Of a DNA stretch of 64,000 bases, positions 22,401-33,059 are shown piece by piece. Numbering within the stretch: the stretch's first letter is position 1; each line of letters starts with the position of its first letter. The notes under the pieces are model-generated. The model did no database searches, was not told the origin of the DNA, and was given only the letters and a program-made list of their open reading frames with translations. This stretch comes from Cordylochernes scorpioides (taxonomy: Eukaryota > Arthropoda > Arachnida > Pseudoscorpiones > Chernetidae). The stretch covers positions 56,505,532 to 56,569,531 of the forward strand of contig CP092870.1 in the NCBI GenBank assembly GCA_030710605.1, read 5' to 3'. The translations under genes and the position numbers were made by a program.

Positions 22401-25400
22401 TTCTTTAAATTATTTAAATATTTCGCATCATAATACAGTAGAACCTCCCTTTAGCGGACACCTCCACAAAGGACAGTTTTCATTTTCAAAATTACTATTT
22501 TTACAATTTAGCAACTCTCCGGTAAGAAGAAACCTCTCCCTAAAGGACACTTTGGATCTGCAATTAGATGTTGCCCTTTACAGGGAGGTTCTATTGTATA
22601 TTTATTTTAGATTTTTAGAGAATGCTATAATTGTGATCCAATGATTTTTTTTTAATTCTCAGCATAGAATTTTTTTATATTTAATTTGAGATAATATTCA
22701 TGTTTTCCAGATATACATGGAAATTCAATTATAGGCATCAATTTCTGCGCTTGTGTAGAGCAAAATCATTATAATTTTTTAAATCAAATATCGATATAAG
22801 CAAAAATCTAGATAATGCAAATTAAAACTTTTATTCACAAAATAAATTAACAATTTTGGTAAAAGGCTTTTATATTTTTGACAGATCATATTTAAGATTT
22901 TTGAATCATTTGTCTTAAATTTTGCTAATTCAACTGATGACAGGCCAAATAGCTAGGATTTGCCGTAGTAATTTGGTCTGACCATGGTCACAAAGCTTTT
23001 TTTAAAAAGGTTTTATTTTACTTATATGGTCTTGTCATCTCATTTATAATCCAAATCGAGTAGTATTTTAAGACTATCCATAAACAGATATCCAGTTTCA
23101 ATGAACCAGGTAATAAACTAAATGTATGCAAATTCCTCACTCTTTATAAAAATTTTATCACACTCTAACCAGGATACTTAAAATACTATTCTTAAATAGA
23201 TCAACTAAATGCTGCTTCAGACATCCAGAGAAACTCCTGGGATCAGTAAATAGGAAAGTTTCTTGCTGTTGTTGCCTTTTTTAACAATAAAACTTGGCTC
23301 CTCAAGCGGAAGAAATGAGGTGAACTGATATGTTGTACTTGCCTGTGTCTGAATATTGTCACAATTATTAAATGATGGTACAATGTGTTTTGACTTAAAG
23401 TTACCTTAACTGCATGCAGGATAGGAAGTGGTGGTTTTGGCCTTGTTCTCTTGGAGTTGAGAGTATAGCTAGCCTTTGTTTCATTCCTATGAATCATTTT
23501 TAATTTAAAACTTCTCTGGTCAAAAGTATGATCACTTATGTCTTGGTTGTTCCCAAGGCCATATAGTTGTAAGTTGTGCCAATATACACCTGCCAGAGAA
23601 TCCAATACATAGCAGCATTTCCCTAAAATTTATCTTATTTATGTATATTACCAAACCTTGCTCTAATATTGCTTTAAACCAATAGTTATAACCAGTATAC
23701 CATTGTTTCCATAGCCAAATTGTTACAACCAGGCAGTGGAATGTGGAAGTTGAACTGGCAGTGGGCAAGTGTTTACATCACTCATTGGAAGTGTGCCATC
23801 ATTGTTGACTGCCAAGTTACATCTCCTGCTATCCCAGAGTCAATACCCTCCAACAAGATGCCTTCTCGTAACTACCAGTAAATAGCTGGTGATTAACCTC
23901 CACTTATAATTAACAAAAATTGATATCCTCAATTTTCATGTCAAAAAGCTTGCTGTGTTCAAGGAATTTTATAAGGGGTGGTATAAACAGTTGTTTTTTG
24001 ACAGCCACAACTTTGCATTCATTTCCATATTGGAACACTTTTTCTGAAGAAAAAAATTGCTTTAATGGCTCTTTTACACTTGTGCTAACTGCTTTCTAAA
24101 TGTTTAAACATGCGGTGTACTAACAGTAAAAATATTTGCTAGATAGCCACCTTGATTATCATGTCTAGATAGTTACTTGATAAGATAGTGTTCTAATTTG
24201 CAAGAAGGTATTTTTTTTATCACCACTATGTAATTAAAGCTGTATGTGATTGTTGCAGACCCCTTTGCTGATGCAAACAGGGGAGATGAGCAGGCTGTTC
24301 AAGATGGAATGATACATATCCGTATTCAACAACGTAATGGCCGTAAGACCTTAACCACTGTCCAAGGCATTGCGGTCAACTTCGATAAGAAGTTGATTGT
24401 GAAATCTTGCAAAAAGGTAAATACCCCTGATTTAGCTTGGTTCTTATTTCTTTAAATATCAAGGAAAGTTTCTTATATCCAATTTGAATGTTTATCAACC
24501 ATCAAAATATTTTAATCTTTATAAAAGTCAGCGTATGTATGTAATGCTTGTCGGCTATACAAATCCTCAATAAGGACGTAACTTGGCTGAAATTTTACCG
24601 CGACAGAGAAAAGATCTTATTGTCGCATTTTAGCTGAGAAAAATAAATATTGACAAAGTACTGGCCAAAATACTTTTTTAGGCAAAAAAAAAATGATAAT
24701 GCTGTTTCATGTTCAATTATCAGATACCCAATTCGTCCGGGGGAAAATTAAGCTGGCCAAGTCAGATTATAATTTAATAGGCAGGAACAAAATTCAGTAG
24801 AGAGGATGTTTTCTCGGTCAAGGTGATAGCCAGCCCTGATAACAGGCGCAAAGTTTACACACTACACAACGAGAGAGGCTCTGATATTGCTGTGGCGAAA
24901 CAAGTTCACACCACAAAATAAAAATTGCGTAATGGTTGCACAGGAGTTTGCCTGCAATGACTCAGTGGTGGAACAGGTTTTCCCCACAGAATGAGGGTGG
25001 CTCCAATAGCAGCAATAGTTGTGCAGGAGTTTGCCTGCAATGGCAGTGGTGGAACAGGTTTCCCCCACAGAATGAGGGTGGATCCAATAGTGCAATAGCA
25101 TCACGGGAGTTTGCCTGAAAAGGCACAGAGGCATGATGGTTTGAATGGCTGTTCAAAGGAGTTTTATATTTTCACAGTGGTGGAACAGGTTTTCACAAAA
25201 AGAATGAGGCTAATTTGAATGGTTGCTCTCAGGAGTTGGACATTTTTTCACCAATTTCTTCAATGATGCAATGTCTGTGCAGGAGTTTGCCTGCAATGGC
25301 ACGGTGGTGGAACACCCGGAGTACGGCGAGGTGATCCAACTCCAGGGCGACCAGCGCAACAAAATCTGCCAGTTCCTCACCAAGATGAACATTGCCAAGC

Positions 25401-25429
25401 CGGAACAGCTCAAGGTGCACGGCTTCTAA
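19483..25429 (+). CDS. eIF1: Eukaryotic translation initiation factor 1 (eIF1/SUI1), three coding exons
   Basis: eIF1 binds the 40S subunit near the P site and enforces AUG selection during scanning. Coding exons: 19,483-19,513 (31 nt, ATG to a split G), 24,259-24,416 and 25,283-25,429 (stop TAA). All introns are GT-AG (donors GTAAGT and GTAAAT; acceptors TTGTTGCAG and CTGTGCAG). The parts sum to 336 nt, 111 residues plus stop, the usual family length. Family blocks are intact: N-terminal I-Q-N-L-N-S-F-D-P-F-A-D, the basic loop R-I-Q-Q-R-N-G-R-K-T-L-T-T-V-Q-G, F-A-C-N-G-T-V, E-H-P-E-Y-G-E-V-I-Q-L-Q-G-D-Q-R and C-terminal Q-L-K-V-H-G-F. The first exon was recognised by its split-codon phase and motif. 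An upstream 5' UTR exon is possible (TTTTTTAAG acceptor before the ATG) but unproven. Only uninterrupted host gene in the window. Confidence 0.95.
21677..21844. mobile_element. Pogo/Tc1-like MITE with TA target duplication
   Basis: 168 bp with inverted ends CAGTAGAACCTCCCT / AGGGAGGTTCTACTG, flanked by TA on both sides. Non-coding. Confidence 0.8.
21855..22072. mobile_element. Second MITE family, TA target duplication
   Basis: 218 bp with inverted ends CAGTAGACTCTCCTATAACG / CGTTATAGGAGAGTTTACTG, TA on both sides. The interior repeats 'acaacgcga' and 'tataacgcg' motifs. It starts 10 bp after the preceding MITE. Confidence 0.8.
22436..22596. mobile_element. Pogo/Tc1-like MITE, copy 2 of the 21,677 family
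   Basis: 161 bp in inverse orientation to the first copy (it begins CCTCCCTTTAGCGGACACC), TA-flanked. One arm ends CTATTG, slightly decayed. Confidence 0.75.
24925..25282 (+). repeat. Array of partial exon-3 starts inside eIF1 intron 2
   Basis: At least four degenerate copies of the exon-3 acceptor and start precede the real exon: 'cacaggagtttgcctgcaat' (24,930s), 'tgcaggagtttgcctgcaat' (25,021), 'cacgggagtttgcctgaaaa' (about 25,096) and a weaker one with 'cagtggtggaacaggtttt' (about 25,178). The first two are followed by 'ccccacagaatgagggtgg'. The true acceptor is at 25,281-25,282. Several copies keep an AG that could serve as a cryptic acceptor. Confidence 0.8.
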
Positions 25430-25466
25430 TCCTGCCCTGTGGAGGAAGTGGTACATCACCATCTAC

Positions 25467-25472
25467 AATAAA
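25467..25472 (+). terminator. eIF1 poly(A) signal
   Basis: AATAAA 38 bases after the stop codon, within a short 3' UTR and followed by T/GT-rich sequence. Confidence 0.75.
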
Positions 25473-26309
25473 CTTTTGTAACCTACCGTGTCTTTCTCGT
25501 TTCCGGCAAATTCCTTTAGATGTTTTCATATACTATACTACCATTAAGGATATCCTTTTAATATATATATATATATAGTGTAAAAACTATATAATAAAAA
25601 AATAATAGTGATTCTATATTTAAAATTTAAAGAGTAAACTGATAAGCATGATAATTTATATCAAGTAGATTTGATTAGATTAGCAAGCTAAATCTAAATT
25701 AATTATAAAAATAAATAGTTGTTTAGTTTTATAGTTTAGTTTTGTATTAAAATTATCTTTATTACTTTGATTATTTAAATTCAAATTATAAAATTTGTAA
25801 ATTGTTATTATTTAGTAGAGAGAGAGAAAAAAAATCCTTTACTTATTACACATCATCCAATTAATTATATATTTATAATTAATAACAATAAAATTTAACA
25901 ACGTAACGTCTTTTGCATCGGCTTTTACACGTCATTTAGACATACTCTAATTTGTATATAGAATAATAGAAGTGAGAATATATTTAATAGTATAAATTTT
26001 AGTAGTTATATAGAGAAAAGAGAGAAAGACAGAACCATGCACTTTTTTTCAAACTAATAATAAGAAAAAATGAAATTTTTGTAAAGAAGGTAGATAAGAT
26101 TGTTAGTATATATATATATATACTAGACGAATGGCCCGGGCAACGCCCGGGTTTTACCCGAGTGCGTATATATTTTAAAAATGTTTTAATTAAAATACTA
26201 TACGTTACAATTATAAATTGGCGCCGTGGATGTCTCTCTTGTGAAACGTCCCGCCCCAAACTGTGTGTGTCTCGAAAATTTAAAAATAAAAATTTGAACG
26301 GAAAAATAT

Positions 26310-26345
26310 GTCCAGGGTAGCCTAGTGGTCATGGCACGAGCACAA
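26310..26345 (+). repeat. tRNA-like module, degenerate
   Basis: It shares 'gtccagggtagcctagtgg' with the better-preserved module at 28,241. The anticodon arm and T arm are lost. Confidence 0.4.
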
Positions 26346-26404
26346 CACCTGACCCACTTATCTTTTATTTTTTCTATTTTTTTTTCATATATATATATTT
26401 TAAA

Positions 26405-26494
26405 TACAGTGAAACCTCTCTATAGTCAACCTCAATGGAACTGAACCTGTGGTTCACTATAGGCATGGTTCAATATGACCATAGACTATTGTAT
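26405..26494. mobile_element. Short MITE-like inverted repeat
   Basis: The ends CAGTGAAACCTCTCTATAGTC and ...GACTATTGTA flank about 90 bp with internal symmetry around 'ggttcactatag'. A decayed pogo-like terminal pair. Confidence 0.4.
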
Positions 26495-26495
26495 A

Positions 26496-27784
26496 TCTAT
26501 ATATATAAAAATGAATGTTTGTATGTTTGTCTGTTGGTCTGTATGCACGGTATACAAATTCGCAGTAGTTCACTAATTCAAACCAAAATTTCCATACACA
26601 GGTAAAAAATAACGGGGATGACGATAGGCTATTTAAAAATATATATAAATCAATTATTAAAACTATATATTCAAATTATTCTACTTAGCTCACGAACAGC
26701 GCCCTCTATCAAGTACTAAAAGGTTATAAATACGTTTAAAATCTAAATCTTCTCAATATTTTATTAATAATAGTTCGCTTAATAACACATATAATATAAA
26801 TATTTATATAATAACTGCTCTAATTTGAAATATTTGGTAGGTTTTATTTATTTATATATTTTCATTTTTAGATATAACTGATCTAATTCGCCGTTTAAAA
26901 TATCTAATAATAGTTCGCTTAATAACACATATATAAATATTTATATAATAACTGCTCTAATTTGAAATATTTGGTAGGTTTTATTTATTCATATATTTTC
27001 ATTTTTAGATATAACTGATCTAATTCGCCGTTTAAAATAACTGCTCTTGAAATATTTGGTATGTTTTGTTTATATATTTTCATTTTTAGATATAACTGAT
27101 TTAATTCGCCGTTTAAAATAACTGCTCTAATTCGAAATATTTGGTATGTTTTATTTGTGTTCACTCTATTTCTATTTATTTGAAGTATTATAATTTCCAT
27201 GTTTCAAAACCCTATTTCAAAAAGGTCGTTAGAAATATGTAAGGCCTGAAATAGCTTTACATGCGAATATTTATGATGCCAAGCGTAGCTTAATGGTTAG
27301 GTGTGCGGCTTCGTATTTCCACAACCTTGGTTCGAAATTTAGCCTGGGTGTTTTTTATATTATTGAAACAAAGTTTTTTTACAGTACCAAAATTTCCATA
27401 CATAGGTAAAAAAATACGAGGAAAACGATAGGCTATTTTAAATTATATATAAATTAAATATTAAAACTATATATTCAAATTATTCTACTTAGCTCATGAA
27501 CAGCGCCCTCTATCAAGGTTATAAATACGTTTAAAATCGAAATCTTCTCAAAATTTTATTAATAATAGTTCGCTTACTAATTAGAATACTTGATCTAAAT
27601 CGAAATATTTATAGACGCTCGCTCGATTTGAATATTTATATCGTAACTAATCTGACTGTAAAGTTTGGAGCGGGACGTTTCACAAGAGTGACATCCACGG
27701 CGCCAATTTATAATTGTAACGAATAGTGTTTGAATAAAACATTTAATCGGGTAAACCCGGGCGTTGCCCGGGTCATTCGTCTAG
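26496..27784 (+). mobile_element. Helitron with GTT-loop 3' hairpin
   Basis: 5' TCTATATATATAAAAATG then a TTTG/TCTG microsatellite. 3' hairpin CCCGGGCGTTGCCCGGG and terminal GTCTAG before T. 1,289 bp, no Rep frame. The interior contains two near copies of a block of about 160 bp (about 26,800-27,050) and a tRNA-like stretch at 27,283-27,352 (box A-like 'tagcttaatggttagg', box B-like 'ggttcgaaat'). Confidence 0.7.
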
Positions 27785-28240
27785 TAATATATATAATATA
27801 ACGGTATAAAGTAATAATGAGCCTATCGTTCAAATATAAAATATAATATAATATATAATAATATAAATAATAATATAAAATATAATATATAATATAATAC
27901 AATAAAATATAAATGAGATACTAAAAATTAAATTTCTATTTAATGAATTACATATGTTATTCTTATAAAGATTATCGATTAAAGTTACTTATATATATTT
28001 AAAGGTTCTCATAAAGGTTACCGATTTAAAAGTTTATTTTATTTTATTTAAAGAAACATATTTTCATTCAAGTATTGTTATTTATTTTAAAAGATTAAGT
28101 AATTGTGCAAAACGATAATTGCCTTAAAAAGAAATTGCCTTAAAAAAAAAGAAACATTCGCGGTGATTTTGTCTTGCATTCGTTTATACAATTATTATAT
28201 ATATTGGCATCATATATTAACTTTATGAACGGAAAAATAT

Positions 28241-28313
28241 GTCCAGGGTAGCCTAGTGGTCATGGCATCTGCCCGGTAAGCGGAAGGTCGTGGGTTCGAT
28301 TCCCATCCCTTGA
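28241..28313 (+). repeat. tRNA-like module (tRNA-derived repeat)
   Basis: Cloverleaf-like: 'tccaggg' acceptor strand, a D arm, an anticodon arm TCTGC/GCGGA with a 7-nt loop CCGGTAA, and a T arm GTGGGTTCGATTCCCAT. The loop base before the anticodon is C rather than U, and GGT is not a normal eukaryotic Thr anticodon, so a repeat rather than a working tRNA is likely. Confidence 0.55.
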
Positions 28314-28616
28314 CACTTTTTTTATTTTATCCATTCTGACCAAAATCTATCCGTGAACTTCACACAGTGAACTTCACACAGACAGAATAAGCCAATTATA
28401 TAAGTAGATAATACAAATTGTGCCTTATCACACACTATATTTTTATTTGGCCTTATTACCTTGTGTTTATAATCTATGACGTAATGCCGGCGGCGCGCGC
28501 CCGTTGGCTGCCGGCGAGCACGTGACCTCCCTGTGCGCGCGCATCCGTGACAGCGGCCGATGAGGAATTGAGGAAAGACGGTTGTGACTATATAATAATA
28601 ATAATAATATTTAAAA

Positions 28617-28740
28617 TCTATATTAATAAAATGCAAATTTCATAAGAGTACATCACTATAAACTTTCGTTACAATGCATCAATTTCAACCAAATTTTCAA
28701 CATTTATGTAAAACGAGATGGAGCAGGTTTTGCTTAACAT
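28617..28740 (+). mobile_element. 5' end of a third Helitron family
   Basis: TCTATATTAATAAAATGCAAATTTCATAAG-type start (first 20 bases TCTATATTAATAAAATGCAA), shared with 46,050 onward. Its 3' end could not be assigned; the Rep frame at 30,129 may belong to it. Confidence 0.45.
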
Positions 28741-30128
28741 CAAAATATTTTTCCTAACTTTAAAATACATAACTTTGCTGTTATCGATAAAATACAAAAA
28801 AATTCAACAGAGTAAAAGTATTTATACTTTCAAAAGTGTTTACTTTCCGCTACTTGCTAACTGCTCTAATTTGAAATATTTGGTAGGTTTTATTTATTTA
28901 TATATTTTCATTTTTAGATATAACTGATCTAATTCGTCGTTTAAAATAACTTCTCTTGAAATATTTGGTATGTTTTATTTATTTATTTATATTTTCATTT
29001 TTAGATATAACTGATCTAATTCGCCGTTTAAAATAACTGCTCTAATTCGAAATATTTGGTATGTTTTATTTGTGTTCACTCTATTTCTATTTATTTGAAG
29101 TATTATAATTTCCATGTTTCAAAAACCTATTTCAAAAAGGTTGTTAGAAATATGTAAGGCCTGAAATAGCTTTACATGCGAACATTATGATGCCAAGCGT
29201 AGCTTAATAACTGCTCTTGAAATATTTTGTATGTTTTATTTATTTATATATATTTTTTCATTTTTAGATTTAACTGATCTAATTCGCCGTTTAAAATAAC
29301 TGCTCTAATTCGAAATATTTGGTATTTATTTATTGAAGTCCTTTTTTAAATTTTCTTATGGAGTTTTTTAATTATTGCTTTTATCTTTTAAATACAGTTT
29401 ATTTATTATATTTTCTACATATATGGGTTGTATCTAAAAAATAGGTTATTTATATTTTTAAATAAGCGAGGGATTTCTTTAACAGATTCATTTATTTGTC
29501 TTTTTGAGGTCCTTTTTCAAAATTTTATTTAAGATATTTTAATTTATTTGATTAAGTATTTTATATTTAGATTATTTATAGTTTTTTTTAACATATAGGG
29601 GTTGTATTTTGTATTTTAGAAAATTATTTCTATTTTTTTCCTCAAAAAAGCATGCTTTTTCATTGCCGTGTCCTGCGGTTGGTCTATTTTTGAGGCTTTT
29701 TAATGATAACTGGTTTGTACATTAATTTTTTAGCTTTTTAATATTATGCTTTTAGTTTTTTATAATCTTTTTAACATATCTGGAAGGTTATTTTGAAGAA
29801 AAAGCATGCTTTTTTCTTATTTCTTATTTCTTATTTTTCTTATTTCTATTTTTTTCCTCAAAAAAGCATGCTTTTTCATTGCCGTGTCCTGCGGTTGGTC
29901 TATTTTTGAGGCTTTTTAATGATAAATGGTTTTGTACATTAATTTTTTAGCTTTAATATTATGCTTTTAGTTTTTTATAATCTTTTTAACATATCTGGAA
30001 GGTTATTTTGAAGAAAAAATTTAGGAATTTTGATTTTTACCTCAAAAAGACAGGTATTTTTTATGCTTTGTTTATAAATTGCTGGTTTTTAAGCTTTTGT
30101 TATTAATCTCAATATTTTTTTTCAGAAT

Positions 30129-30371
30129 ATGCCTCGCCGCAGCCGACCTTTAATTGGTAGGAATACGGCTGCTTCCAGGAGATATAGGAATGCTATAGCT
30201 ATTGAGACACCACTTCAAAGTGAGACGCGTCGTGCGCTTCGCCGTCTTAGGTATTCTGAAGCCCGCGTCGCAGCTGCAAAAACTATGCAAGTTCCTGTTC
30301 AGCGTATTCAGCTTTGGACTCATAAGCCGTTTTCAGGTTTGCAGTATAATACCCATATTGATAACCCATAA
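30129..30371 (+). pseudogene. Helitron Rep/helicase, N-terminal fragment
   Basis: An 80-residue frame starting MPRRSRP, rich in Arg with R-R-A-L-R-R-L-R-Y and A-R-V-A-A-A-K stretches, the kind of basic start seen in Helitron proteins. It follows a pyrimidine-rich acceptor (TTTTTTTTCAG). The zinc, HUH nickase and helicase parts are absent. Compare the longer relative at 40,193. Confidence 0.55.
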
Positions 30372-30968
30372 AATACAATATAACGCGGCTGATGATTGTA
30401 AAACGAAAATTAAAATTATACCGCGAATGTTTCTTTTAAAAATCGAAATTTCTTTTCAAAGAGAAATAGCGACATTTCTAACTTTGAGGATGAGGTATGG
30501 AAAGGTGAAACATGAAGAGTAATGGAGAACGGAAAAATAAAAAGTGTCCAGGGGCGGGAATCGAACCCACACCCTTCTGCTTACCGGGCAGGTGGTTCAC
30601 CTTTATATATAATATCCTCAAAGTTAGAAATGTCGCTATTTCTCTTTGAAAATAAATTTCGATTTTTAAAAGAAACATTCGCGGTATAATTTTAATTTTC
30701 GTTTTACAATCATCAGCCGCGTTATATTGTATTTTAAATGTTACTTTAAATATAAGTTATGAACGGAAAAATACGTCCAGGGTAGCCGAGTGGACAAGGC
30801 ACCTGCCCGGTAAGCAGAAGGGTGTGGGTTCGATTCCCGCCCCTGGACACTTTTTATTTTTCCGTTCTCCATTACTCTTCATGTTTCACCTTTCCATACC
30901 TCATCCTCAAAGTTAGAAATGTCGCTATTTCTCTTTGAAAATAAATTTCGATTTTTAAAAGAAACATT
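30370..30968. repeat. Nested inverted repeat built on a tRNA-derived unit
   Basis: The order is A (30,370-30,489), C (30,490-30,592, which contains the T-arm half of a tRNA-like module on the minus strand), A' (30,612-30,738, inverse of A), then C' with a full tRNA-like module (30,776-30,848, plus) and its tail, then part of A'. So one unit is present as a truncated inverted copy followed by a second copy. The tail includes 'aaaagaaacattcgcg'. Confidence 0.65.
30776..30848 (+). repeat. tRNA-like module, best-preserved copy
   Basis: Acceptor TCCAGGG/CCCTGGA pairs fully, D arm GCC/GGC, anticodon arm CCTGC/GCAGA with loop CCGGTAA, T arm GTGGG/CCCGC around TTCGATT. C instead of U precedes the anticodon and no Pol III T-run follows directly (ACACTTTTT does, four bases later). 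It is probably a tRNA-derived SINE head, though a transcribed tRNA-like RNA is possible. Confidence 0.55.
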
Positions 30969-32786
30969 TTTAATAATAATAATATAATAATAATTATTAT
31001 TATTATTATCATTAGATAATGATAATGATCATAATGATGATGCACGCGCATCCGTGACAGAACCGGCCCATGACGGTCGTGACTATATATAGGGATTTTT
31101 ATAATTTTATATTTTATCTTTTTTTTTTTTCAAGATTTTTTTATTTTTTTTTTATAATATGAATATATCTAGTTGTATTTAGTGAAATATCTATAATATG
31201 TATTAACTTTTGTTATAAATTTGTTTATTATGTTTTGAAACCCTAATGGTAGATCAGACATATACAAAAAATTCAAAATGAATTAATTAGTGGAAAGAGA
31301 GATATGCTGGACCGGAGATTTTCAAATAGAAATCCAGCTGACATTTCACTCCTGCTCTATTATGTCATATGACTCTCTTAGACCGTTTTATATGTGTTAA
31401 TATTAAGTTGTTTTTGTGAAACATTTATATACACAGATCCAACAAACATAATTGTTAAGAAATTCTAAATGTAACCTACCTCGTCTGTGACGCCTTCCTC
31501 TGTAAACAGCTATTTCTGGTCAACATCTGTTGCGGGGGGGGACTCGTGTTCCTCCCTTTAAAATTAGATTGTTTTCTCAGAAATTTCAGAATAATAAGAC
31601 AACTGAAGAAGAAAGAAAATAGTTAAGGGAAGAAAGCCAATCTTTATAATCTTTACAGTTAGTTATATTAATATAACTGATTCAATTATTAGGTTACATT
31701 TAGAATTTCTTAACAATTATGTTTGTTGGATCTGTGTATATAAATGTTTCACTAAAACAACTTAATATTAACACATATAAAACGGTCTAAGAGAGTTATA
31801 TGACATAATAGAGCAGGAGTGAAATGTCAGCTGGATTTCTATTTGAAAATCTCCGGTCCAGCATATCTCTCTTTCCACTAATTAATTCATTTTAATTTTT
31901 TTGTATATGTCTGGTCTACCATTAGGGTTTCAAAACATAATAATCAAATTTATAACAAAAGTTAATTCATATTATAGATATTTCACTAAATACAACTAGA
32001 TATATTCATATTATAAAATAAAAAAATTTAAAAAATCTTTAAAAAAAAAAGATAAAATATAAAATTATAAAAATATATATATATATACTAACAATCTTAT
32101 CTACCTTCTTTACAAAAGTTTTATTTTTTCTTATTATTAGTTTGAATAAAAGTGCATGGTTCTGTCTTTCTCTCTTTTCTCTAACTACTAAAATTTATAC
32201 TATTAAATATATTCTCACTTCTATTATTCTATATACAAATTAGAGTATGTCTAAATGACGTGTAAAAGCCGATGCAAAAGACGTTACGTTGTTAAATTTT
32301 ATTGTTATTAATTATAAATATATAATTAATTGGATGATGTGTAAGAAGTAAAGGATTTTTTTCTCTCTCTCTACTAAATAATAACAATTTACAAATTTTA
32401 TAATTTGAATTTAAATAATCAAAGTAATAAAGATAATTTTAATACAAAACTGAACTATAAAACTAAACAACTATTTATTTATATATATATGATTTTAAGG
32501 CCATTACTGTTACTAATTATACTATTTACTACAACTTTGAAACATCAAATAACATCAATCTGTACCGCTTAAGACTGTAATAAAGTATAGCAACTGTACA
32601 GATAGAAGGAATGGAGAATTACAGGAGAAACTTAAGTCTAAAACTGATCAGGCCTAGTACAATTAGGAAACGAAGGTTAAGAACCCCAGTCCAAGTTTCA
32701 CGAGGTCATGGTACTCTTGGCTGATTTAACCCCCCCCCCCCTGATTACGTCAGAAAGGGCAGTGACCTGCCTAGACCCGTGGAAGC

Positions 32787-32794
32787 TATAAAAG
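32787..32794 (+). promoter_or_regulatory. TATA box of an unidentified repeat or gene
   Basis: TATAAAAG in GC-richer sequence following a poly-C run (32,731-32,740). A pyrimidine-rich start region follows at about 32,820 and a splice-donor-like CAG|GTAATC at about 32,870. The layout resembles 36,340-36,480, so a retroelement LTR is one possibility. Confidence 0.35.
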
Positions 32795-33059
32795 GAGTCT
32801 TCCAAACCTAGGTAGTTAGTACGTTTTCTTCCGTTAGCGAGTGCCTTGGTCCACGTCAAATCGATCGCCAGGTAATCCTTTCCTGCCTGAATCCTCCTCT
32901 TTTTATTCCTTCTTGACGACAGCCACTTTTTCTGTGGAATCTGTTTGCTTATTTAACCTTTGACTAAGCTGTGTCGCCTTTCCCACGACTGCACGGTAGC
33001 GGTGACATCGAGGCTCATCTAGTATCAGATAACACTGGTCCGAGAGGTCCCAAGATATC

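Larger units (their letters stand above)
19514..24258 (+). other. eIF1 intron 1
   Basis: 4.7 kb of AT-rich intron with three short TIR elements (listed separately), a partial 'cagtagaacc' end at about 21,516 and no convincing coding sequence. The two stretches at about 20,238-20,290 and 21,224-21,290 share 'aaaa/ctttattaggt/actaggt...gct/caaaaaga' wording and may be one unknown repeat. From about 22.9 kb on, the intron is matched in inverse orientation by 63.3-64.0 kb. Confidence 0.6.
26123..31095 (-). mobile_element. Composite Helitron block, minus-strand ends
   Basis: The left end is CTAG plus the complement of a GTT-loop hairpin (CCCGGGCAACGCCCGGG). The right end is GGGA, i.e. minus-strand TCCC, as also seen for the Helitron at 43,247-43,978. 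The flanks are A and T as required. Inside lie a complete plus-strand Helitron, tRNA-like modules and a Rep N-terminal frame on the plus strand, so the block is itself layered and its unity is inferred from the ends. Confidence 0.45.
25707..32481. mobile_element. Foldback element with about 800-bp inverted arms, split by Helitron DNA
   Basis: Outer arms 25,707-26,118 and 32,085-32,481 are inverted copies, as are 31,096-31,480 and 31,692-32,085. On the right the two arms are contiguous. On the left they are separated by 26,123-31,095. Removing that block gives a palindrome of about 1.8 kb with a central loop of about 210 bp (31,481-31,691). No transposase frame is visible. The split point is a TA run. 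Confidence 0.7.

Noticed and set aside
26800-29340. CRISPR-like spacing of the repeated 'aactgctctaattcgaaatatttggta' blocks
   Set aside because: Eukaryotic, irregular intervals, blocks include their surroundings: an ordinary tandem duplication inside Helitrons.
30776-30848. Annotation as a functional tRNA-Thr
   Set aside because: C before the anticodon, GGT anticodon, an end-pair mismatch in the anticodon arm and repeat context favour a tRNA-derived repeat.
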